7,884 bases of DNA from Candidatus Brocadiales bacterium (GTDB lineage Bacteria; Planctomycetota; Brocadiia; Brocadiales; Bathyanammoxibiaceae): the NCBI GenBank assembly GCA_030586765.1, contig JAUQZZ010000092.1, positions 1-7,884 on the forward strand, written 5' to 3'. The translations under genes and the position numbers were made by a program. This document shows positions 1 to 5,043 of this stretch, piece after piece. Below the pieces are notes generated by a model. That model searched no databases and was not told where the DNA came from. It saw nothing but the letters and a program-made list of their open reading frames with translations. Position 1 is the first letter of the stretch. Every line of letters begins with the position of its first letter.

Positions 1-12
1 TTGAACCACAAT

Positions 13-33
13 CAACGACCATAAAGGTCGTTG
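13..33. other. Perfect hairpin 3' of der
   Basis: CAACGACC and GGTCGTTG form an 8-bp perfect stem with a 5-nt loop. No T-tract follows on either strand, so it is not a standard intrinsic terminator. It could be an mRNA 3'-end structure, or the anticodon-arm-like part of a tRNA-like sequence read on the minus strand. Confidence 0.5.
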
Positions 34-44
34 TCTACCAGTCG

Positions 45-61
45 ACCCGCCTGAGGCGGGT
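45..61. repeat. Palindromic repeat copy 1 (intact)
   Basis: ACCCGCCT and AGGCGGGT form a perfect 8-bp dyad around a single central G. It lies 26 nt beyond the der stop codon. The core CCGCCTGAGGCGG is shared exactly with copy 3. Confidence 0.75.
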
Positions 62-87
62 GCAAGGTCTTTCAGAAATTTCTAAGC

Positions 88-1449
88 TCAACCTTTAACC
101 CCTTTCACCCTCTTTCTCATCCTGAAGAAAAACTTAATGGGCACTTCAGAAAAGGGAAAGTGGTCCCGAAACCGATTGGCGAGAAACCTCTCGTAATTGG
201 CATCAAAGAGGTTAGGATAGTTGACAAAAAACACAAAAGTGGGTGGTGCCACCGATACCTGTGTACCAAAATAGACCCTCCCCTCCCTGCCCCCCGCCCT
301 CATGGCCGGCCTTCTGGCCTGGGCTTCTTGGAGTATCTTGTTCAACTCCGAGGTGGAAACCCTGGTGTTTGCCTGCTGGAAGAGCTCCTCTGCCAGTTCC
401 ACCGTGGCCAGGACATTGTCTCCACGTTTAGCGCTTATAAAGGAAAGAGGGGCATAGGCCAGGCCTGGAAGTTTAGAACGGACGTAGCCGGAAAATTCCT
501 CTGTAACCACTCCCTTTGCCAGGTCCCACTTATTTATCACAATAATGCAGGGTTTGAACTGCTCAGCTATATAGGCGCCCAGCTTCTTATCCACCTGGGA
601 GACCTCCTGGGCGGCATCCAGGAGGAAGAGTACCACGTCAGCCCTCCTTACAGACTTCATGGCCCTGGCAAGACCATAAAACTCCACCGAACCCTCTGTC
701 TGCTTCCTCTTCCTCACCCCAGCCGTGTCTATGGCTACAAAGGACTTACCCTTTAGCTCAAATCTAACGTCCACAGAATCACGCGTCGTCCCTGGTATCT
801 CACTAACTATCATCCTCTCCTCCCTGGCCAGGGTATTAATAAGGGTAGATTTACCTACATTGCGCCTACCCATCACTGCCAGCCTCATAAAGGGCTCCCT
901 GGGCGTCTCAGCTGTCTCTGGAAGAAGCGCTGTAATCTCCTCAAGAAGGGCAGTGCGCCCAAGTCCAGATAGGGCAGAAAAAGACAAGGCCTCACCAAAA
1001 CCCAGAGAAAAGAAATCCGCCTTCAGGTATTCCAGACTGGGGTCATCAATCTTATTGGCAACTAACAAGACGGGCTTATGGACATGTCTTAACTTCTCGC
1101 TCACCGCGCTGTCTAAAGGTACAAGCCCCTCCCTGGCATCCACCACAAAGACCAAAAGACTTGCCTCCTCTATGGCCTTCTCTATCTGGGCCTCCACCAG
1201 ATGGGCTATCTCCTCCACGTCCTGGATACCTATACCCCCGGTATCAACCAGCCCAAAGGCCTTCCCATCGTACCTCAGCTCCGTGGACACCCTGTCCCGA
1301 GTGACACCGCTAGTGGGGTCAACAATAGAGATGCGCCTCCTGGCCAGGCGGTTAAAGATGGAGGACTTCCCTACATTGGGCCTACCCACTATAGTCACCA
1401 AAGGGAGCTTAGACACAAGCTTCTGACTGAATGCCTCTTGTACACCCAT
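88..1449 (-). CDS. der: Ribosome-assembly GTPase Der (EngA)
   Basis: Der is an essential tandem-GTPase that binds the 50S subunit and drives late ribosome assembly in the cytoplasm. The 453-residue product has the usual family length and order. G domain 1 shows GRPNVGKS (22-29), DTGG (69-72), NKID (132-135) and SAL (158-160). G domain 2 shows GRRNVGKS (194-201), PGTTRD (219-224), DTAG (241-244), NKWD (306-309) and SAK (339-341). A KH-like C-terminal domain follows (about 360-445, with TQVSVAPPTFVFFVNYP). Both nucleotide-binding sites look intact. The Arg in place of the common Pro in the second G1 motif is, from memory, frequent in planctomycete Der. The start is ATG at 1449 with AAGG about 8 nt upstream, and the stop is TGA. 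A TATAAT hexamer lies about 35 nt upstream of the ATG. The gene is apparently monocistronic, with a palindrome and a hairpin 3' of the stop. The assignment is secure. Confidence 0.97.
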   Translation of the reverse strand: MGVQEAFSQKLVSKLPLVTIVGRPNVGKSSIFNRLARRRISIVDPTSGVTRDRVSTELRYDGKAFGLVDTGGIGIQDVEEIAHLVEAQIEKAIEEASLLVFVVDAREGLVPLDSAVSEKLRHVHKPVLLVANKIDDPSLEYLKADFFSLGFGEALSFSALSGLGRTALLEEITALLPETAETPREPFMRLAVMGRRNVGKSTLINTLAREERMIVSEIPGTTRDSVDVRFELKGKSFVAIDTAGVRKRKQTEGSVEFYGLARAMKSVRRADVVLFLLDAAQEVSQVDKKLGAYIAEQFKPCIIVINKWDLAKGVVTEEFSGYVRSKLPGLAYAPLSFISAKRGDNVLATVELAEELFQQANTRVSTSELNKILQEAQARRPAMRAGGREGRVYFGTQVSVAPPTFVFFVNYPNLFDANYERFLANRFRDHFPFSEVPIKFFFRMRKRVKGVKG

Positions 1450-1484
1450 AGTACGTACCTTAAAACACTAGTTACTACGTCAAT

Positions 1485-1490
1485 ATTATA
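1485..1490 (-). promoter_or_regulatory. Consensus -10 element upstream of der
   Basis: On the minus strand this is a perfect TATAAT, about 35 nt before the der ATG. No good -35 hexamer is found at 15-18 nt spacing, so the call rests on the -10 alone. Confidence 0.4.
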
Positions 1491-1508
1491 CCCTATCCTA
1501 TAAATTAA

Positions 1509-1531
1509 GACCTCTGCAAAAATAGTGAAAT
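1509..1531. other. Sequence resembling an insertion-sequence terminal repeat
   Basis: GACCTCTGCAAAAATAGTG and the next few bases recall the outer ends of some IS5/IS4-type elements (GACCTTTGCAAAA-like), from memory. No partner end and no transposase remnant is visible in the window, so at most this is a solitary relic. Confidence 0.2.
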
Positions 1532-1536
1532 GGATA

Positions 1537-1582
1537 GGCGGCCTTTCTAGGGCTACATTATGCGAGGCTAGAAGGCCCCGCC
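1537..1582. repeat. Imperfect inverted repeat between der and the membrane-protein gene
   Basis: The arms 1537-1550 (GGCGGCCTTTCTAG) and 1568-1582 (CTAGAAGGCCCCGCC) pair over about 13 bp with two small bulges around a 17-nt loop. Read on the minus strand it could help end transcription of the membrane-protein gene, although the nearest T-run is about 15 nt away. It could equally be part of a decayed mobile-element end. Confidence 0.45.
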
Positions 1583-1620
1583 TGCTCCTGAAAGGCGCAC
1601 AGGGACGCTCAAAGAAGATG

Positions 1621-1637
1621 GTTCGTCTCAGGCGGAC
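1621..1637. repeat. Palindromic repeat copy 2 (degenerate)
   Basis: GTTCGTCTCAGGCGGAC differs from an ideal GTCCGCCTCAGGCGGAC by two C-to-T transitions in the left arm; the right arm is intact. It lies 55 nt beyond the stop of the membrane-protein gene. Confidence 0.55.
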
Positions 1638-1692
1638 TTGGAAAGGATTAACGGTTTAATAGGCAGTTCAAAAGGAATGGACATCTCTTAGC

Positions 1693-2832
1693 TTAGGGAG
1701 CAGTCTCGGCAACGGGCTCTGGGGGCTTTATCTCTTCCTCCACCTCTTCTACATAGACGTCTGTCACTTCCGTACCATCCACATCCTTTCTCATGAGGAG
1801 GTAGAGCACAGTCTGGGCCGAACCTAAGAAGGCAGCGGCTATGGACCAAAGTACGAGCTTAACCACTACGATGTAGAAGAGGAGGGCGCTGGCGGTGAAG
1901 ACCATGGTCTTGGTGCTCAGGGGGCCAAAGGCCATCTTGACCTGTGTCATGAAGCCGTAGCTGGCCGCCAGGCCAGCAGGTTGTGAGAGTCCACCAACAG
2001 CCCCGGCCATGGCATCAAACTTCTTGCCCATACCCATACCCACGGTGATAAAGCTTGTCTGCACCAAGAGGTCAATCACCGTGGCGGCTATAATCATACA
2101 GAGGGCGCCGTAACCTGCGGCAGCAACTAAATATATCACGTAGTTAATCGGCTTAGAAAGGACGTAGGAGTAGGCCCTGCTCATGGCGTCAAAGGCGTCG
2201 GAACCGTCGGCACTAATAGTTGGAATCATCAGCAGAGAGCCCACGGCTCCTGTAATGGCTACAAAGAGGATAAGGAAGCTAAAGAGCAGGATAATGGGAA
2301 ACCCCAGGGCCACCAGAACCTCAAGGAATTTTACCTGCCCGACAAGGCCACCAATGGCATTAAGGAGGACAAAGAAGGTAGCAGCCACAATCGGTGCCAC
2401 AGGTGCCCAAAAATAGGACCAAAACTTCTTTAGACAATACCCAAGGGAATCCTTCATTCCCACCTTATCCCCTTTGGCATAATCCAGAGAGGCGATTCTG
2501 GTAATAGCCCCACCCATGACAGACCATATAGCCAGGAGGCCAAAGATTATGAGAGATAAGGAGAGATAAACCTTCCAGCTCCCTGAGGTAGCAGCCGCGC
2601 AGAAATGGGAGTAGATGCCACAGGCACCCGCCAAGGGGGGTTGAAGGAGGGCCGCTAAAAGGACTGTGGGACCAGTCTTTATAAGCCCTACACCCGAGAA
2701 GAACCATAGGATAGCGCAGACCCAGAGTACACTGGCCAGCATCCCCATGAGGCCCAAGAGCACACGCTTCAAGTCAAAGGCCGACCAGAAGGCATAGCTC
2801 ATATCCTGCCAGTTCTCTTTCCTTTCAGGCAT
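1693..2832 (-). CDS. Multi-pass membrane protein of unknown function, planctomycete-type
   Basis: No enzymatic family is recognised. The 379-residue product is strongly hydrophobic, with likely membrane segments near residues 24-46, 88-110, 141-163, 170-200, 229-258 and 309-345. It has no cleavable signal peptide and ends in an acidic, proline-containing tail (350-379, VEEVEEEIKPPEP). Two loop motifs stand out: GGAITRIASLDYAKGDKVG (107-125), followed by a basic/aromatic stretch, and SDAFDAMSRAYSYVLSKP (211-228). I associate both with a multi-pass protein family common in Planctomycetota and related phyla; this is recalled, not searched. The start is ATG at 2832, with a purine-rich GGAAGGGG about 6 nt upstream. 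The gene sits more than 200 bp from both neighbours, so it is probably transcribed alone. A role in envelope or internal-membrane organisation would be a guess. The gene is real with high confidence, but its function is unknown. Confidence 0.88.
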   Translation of the reverse strand: MPERKENWQDMSYAFWSAFDLKRVLLGLMGMLASVLWVCAILWFFSGVGLIKTGPTVLLAALLQPPLAGACGIYSHFCAAATSGSWKVYLSLSLIIFGLLAIWSVMGGAITRIASLDYAKGDKVGMKDSLGYCLKKFWSYFWAPVAPIVAATFFVLLNAIGGLVGQVKFLEVLVALGFPIILLFSFLILFVAITGAVGSLLMIPTISADGSDAFDAMSRAYSYVLSKPINYVIYLVAAAGYGALCMIIAATVIDLLVQTSFITVGMGMGKKFDAMAGAVGGLSQPAGLAASYGFMTQVKMAFGPLSTKTMVFTASALLFYIVVVKLVLWSIAAAFLGSAQTVLYLLMRKDVDGTEVTDVYVEEVEEEIKPPEPVAETAP

Positions 2833-2856
2833 CTTGGTCCCCTTCCTACTTTCGTC

Positions 2857-2884
2857 TAGATAAGCGTTCCCTAAGAAGAGGCAA
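2857..2884 (-). promoter_or_regulatory. Weak promoter candidate for the membrane-protein gene
   Basis: On the minus strand, TTGCCT (2879-2884) and TATCTA (2857-2862) are spaced by 16 nt and end 24 nt before the ATG at 2832. The matches are 4/6 and 3/6, so this is a weak candidate. Confidence 0.25.
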
Positions 2885-2894
2885 TATATCTACC

Positions 2895-2927
2895 AAAAAC
2901 CCTCAGAAAGTCAAGGGGATTTTCTGA
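2895..2927 (-). terminator. Terminator-like hairpin before the membrane-protein gene
   Basis: On the minus strand, TCAGAAA (2921-2927) pairs with TTTCTGA (2903-2909) across an 11-nt loop, then GGG and five Ts (2895-2899). The 7-bp stem is A/T-rich and only moderately stable. It could end transcripts from the radical SAM gene, or act as an attenuator for the membrane-protein gene. Confidence 0.35.
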
Positions 2928-2966
2928 CGTGAATGTGAGGTCATGTCCACCTCCACGAAAATACGC

Positions 2967-2982
2967 GTCCGCCTGAGGCGGC
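2967..2982. repeat. Palindromic repeat copy 3 (intact core)
   Basis: GTCCGCCTGAGGCGGC has the 6-bp dyad CCGCCT/AGGCGG about a central G. It abuts a second small palindrome, GCTGTTTACAGC (2981-2992). It lies 77 nt beyond the stop of the radical SAM gene. Confidence 0.7.
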
Positions 2983-3059
2983 TGTTTACAGCTAATACAA
3001 AAAGAGATACTTCAGAGTATATGACTTAGAAGGGTAACCTTATTATGGAGGAGATTTAA

Positions 3060-4064
3060 TTAGCCCAGGGCCCTTTTCCCAAAGGACCTTCTTAGGGCCA
3101 TGAAGAGTTCTCGAAGGACAAGCCTCTTGTCTTCTAAGACCTTGAGGTGAAAGGGAAGGACACAGCCGCAACGTGTGCAGTCGGCCATGGGACCCATCAT
3201 ACAGGGCTTTTTCACACGGCCCTGGGGGTCAAAGCAGAAGGATATCTGACGAAAGAGGCAGTTGAGGGTTATCTCCTGGCACCTATCCGAGCGCATCATC
3301 TCAAAGACCTCCGGGGGCAGAAAGATAAAATCCCCGTGCCTCTCTTTTAATTTGAGGAGGCTGTCTATTACCTTATCCCTTAACTCCCACCCAGGCCAGA
3401 GCTCATCGTTATCCAGTCCCTTTACCGGGGTATAAAATTGGAAGAGGACCCCCCTAGTGCCCCCCCGCTCCCTCCATTCATCCACAAAGGACTCTATGCC
3501 TTGATAATTCTCTCTGGTAATCACCATGGATAGAAGCACCTTGAGGTCTGGCCTTACGGCGTTTCTCACAACCCTATCATAAGAACCCCTGCCCCTCATG
3601 GACTCATGCATCTCCCTGGGACCGTCTATAGAGATATAAAAGTTTACATCAGGCCAACTGGGCAGTTCCATCATCCCGTTAGTGGTTACCAGATTAGACC
3701 TGAAATACCTCATCCCCTGTTCTATAAGCCCTTGCCTCAGAAGGGGTTCTCCACCTATCCATGAACACTGATAGAAGGGGAATCCTTCCTTCTTGAGTTC
3801 CTCGAATTTCATCAGCCACTCCTCGTCGCTTAATTCCCTCTCCCCCTCGTAGTCGTGGGCAAAGAAGTAGCAGTGACGGCATCGGAGGTTACAGCGATTG
3901 GTTACGTCTATAGAACCTATGGCACCCTTGGGCTTGCCAAAGAGGTCGAAGCGGGTAAGGTCGTAGAGCTTAAAGAGGAACTTCGTCCCCTCCTTGCCCA
4001 ATACCTGGCAGGAGGCCTGGAAGAGGCTATCCCTGAGACTCTTTTGTTCTTGTAGAGTTTCCAT
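3060..4064 (-). CDS. Radical SAM protein with SPASM-like C-terminal cysteines
   Basis: The product is predicted to bind a [4Fe-4S] cluster and cleave S-adenosylmethionine to start a radical reaction; the substrate is unknown. Numbering from the chosen ATG (334 aa), the cluster motif CNLRCRHC places cysteines at 58, 62 and 65, followed by aromatic YFF. WIGGEPLL (102-109) is the GGEP SAM-binding element, and TTNG (127-130) and ISIDGP (144-149) are typical barrel strands. Further cysteines at 262, 269, 277, 288, 296, 299 and 301 (the last three as DCTRCGC) resemble a SPASM/twitch auxiliary-cluster domain, as in peptide- or protein-modifying maturases. I prefer ATG 4064: AGGA lies 8 nt upstream, and the 23 codons added by an in-frame TTG at 4133 are AT-rich and unlike the rest. 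That TTG also has AGGA 9 nt upstream, so it stays possible. No convincing precursor peptide or partner lies nearby. Family call strong, function open. Confidence 0.92.
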   Translation of the reverse strand: METLQEQKSLRDSLFQASCQVLGKEGTKFLFKLYDLTRFDLFGKPKGAIGSIDVTNRCNLRCRHCYFFAHDYEGERELSDEEWLMKFEELKKEGFPFYQCSWIGGEPLLRQGLIEQGMRYFRSNLVTTNGMMELPSWPDVNFYISIDGPREMHESMRGRGSYDRVVRNAVRPDLKVLLSMVITRENYQGIESFVDEWRERGGTRGVLFQFYTPVKGLDNDELWPGWELRDKVIDSLLKLKERHGDFIFLPPEVFEMMRSDRCQEITLNCLFRQISFCFDPQGRVKKPCMMGPMADCTRCGCVLPFHLKVLEDKRLVLRELFMALRRSFGKRALG

Positions 4065-4158
4065 ATCTGGTATCCTTCTACAGTCTTTTAAGTGAAGCAG
4101 ATTCTTATACAAAAAGCAATACCTTTTCTCCAATTGAAGACTTCCTTGACAACGGGCC

Positions 4159-4186
4159 TTGAAATCTGTTAATAGTTATTTATAAA
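4159..4186 (+). promoter_or_regulatory. Sigma70-like promoter of the ricT-metG unit
   Basis: TTGAAA (4159-4164) and TATAAA (4181-4186) are separated by 16 nt, each 5/6 to consensus, and sit about 35 nt before the ricT ATG. A perfect TTGACA at 4146-4151 lies just upstream but lacks a good -10 partner. The -10 lies in the palindrome ATTTATAAAT (4178-4187). Confidence 0.55.
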
Positions 4187-4221
4187 TCTCTATCTATTAT
4201 GAAAGAGGGGGTCTTCAGACC

Positions 4222-5043
4222 ATGCTCTATAGAACGAAGGTACGCTACGGTCTAATGAAGTTCGTAAAGGATTTTTACTCCGAGCTACCTGACCTAAAGT
4301 TAGGGGATAAGGTAATTGTGGATACCGAGAGGGGACAAGAGGTCGGTCGGGTAATAACCAGGCTGGAAGAGGTCCAGGGGGGCTGTAGCGCTTGTCCCAA
4401 GTTATTACGTAAAAGCACTGCTGAGGATGAAAAAAAGCTAAAGGAGATTGAAGAAGAACTTGTGCCACAGGAGTATAACTTCTGTAAGGAGAAGATAAAG
4501 GAAAAAAATCTCCCCATGAAGCTCACCTCTGTGGAACACCTCCTGGACAAAAAGAAGATAATCTTCTACTTTGTCTCTACAGGAAGGGTAGACTTCAGGG
4601 AGTTAGTAAAGGACCTGGCCAGACAGTATCAGGCCAGGATCGAGATGCGACAGCTCGGTGTAAGGGATGAAGCAAGGCTCCTGGCCCACTACCAGCACTG
4701 TGGCAGGGAACTCTGCTGTAAGAGCTTTCTGAAAAGGCTTGAGCCTGTTACAATGAAGATGGCAAAAAACCAGAAGGCTACCCTGGACCCCTCCAAAATC
4801 TCAGGCAGGTGTGGTAGACTGATGTGTTGTCTACGCTACGAGAACGAGGTCTATGAAGAACTAAAGTGCTGTCTGCCAAGAAAGGGGTGCCAGATAGATA
4901 CACCTCTCGGCAGGGGTAAGGTCCTAGACACAGAGATACTGAGACAGAAAGTTACTCTTCAGACTAAGGACGATAGGATTGTAATAGTAAACGCAAAAGA
5001 CATACAAAGACCTAAGGAAGGAGAAAAAGGTGCCGTTGACTAG
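4222..5043 (+). CDS. ricT: PSP1-domain protein RicT (YaaT-like)
   Basis: In Bacillus the homologue joins RicA and RicF in an iron-sulphur complex that adjusts RNase Y cleavage and phosphorelay output; whether that role holds here is unknown. The 273-residue protein matches the family in length and core motifs. GRELCCKSFL (161-170) precedes MAKNQKATLDPSKISG (180-195) and CGRLMCCLRYE (197-207). The conserved cysteines are C160, C165, C166, C197, C202 and C203. Additional cysteines occur at 55 and 58 (GCSAC) and at 216, 217 and 223, so more metal ligands are possible. The C-terminus (225-262) looks like a small beta-rich domain. The start is ATG at 4222 with GAGGGGG 10 nt upstream, under a good sigma70-like promoter. 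It is the first gene of a unit with metG, whose start lies inside its end. No ricA, ricF or holB is visible in the window. Confidence 0.93.
   Translation: MLYRTKVRYGLMKFVKDFYSELPDLKLGDKVIVDTERGQEVGRVITRLEEVQGGCSACPKLLRKSTAEDEKKLKEIEEELVPQEYNFCKEKIKEKNLPMKLTSVEHLLDKKKIIFYFVSTGRVDFRELVKDLARQYQARIEMRQLGVRDEARLLAHYQHCGRELCCKSFLKRLEPVTMKMAKNQKATLDPSKISGRCGRLMCCLRYENEVYEELKCCLPRKGCQIDTPLGRGKVLDTEILRQKVTLQTKDDRIVIVNAKDIQRPKEGEKGAVD
5014..5023 (+). promoter_or_regulatory. Shine-Dalgarno of metG inside ricT
   Basis: AAGGAAGGAG is a strong anti-16S match 6 nt before the GTG at 5030. It lies within the last codons of ricT and decides for the GTG rather than the TTG six bases downstream. Confidence 0.7.

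Noticed and set aside
160..756. Second plus-strand open frame (198 codons) antisense to the 3' half of der
   Set aside because: It is a codon-structure shadow with a low-complexity composition and no recognisable motif.
725..1426. Long plus-strand open frame (233 codons) antisense to der
   Set aside because: It mirrors the conserved der reading frame, its product is Ser/Thr/Leu-rich with no domain, and it has no ribosome site; der is unambiguous.
1628..1684. 18-codon minus-strand frame 8 nt after the membrane-protein stop
   Set aside because: It has no ribosome site, no recognisable features, and ends inside the degenerate palindrome; a chance frame is the simpler reading.
2999..3020. Small hairpin (ATACT/AGTAT) followed by five Ts on the minus strand, 3' of the radical SAM gene
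   Set aside because: The stem is only 5 bp and A/T-rich, too weak to call a terminator by itself, though it could contribute with the adjacent palindromes.
4065..4133. N-terminal extension of the radical SAM protein from TTG 4133
   Set aside because: The 23 extra codons are A/T-rich with atypical composition, and the downstream ATG has at least as good a ribosome site; the TTG has AGGA upstream and is not excluded.
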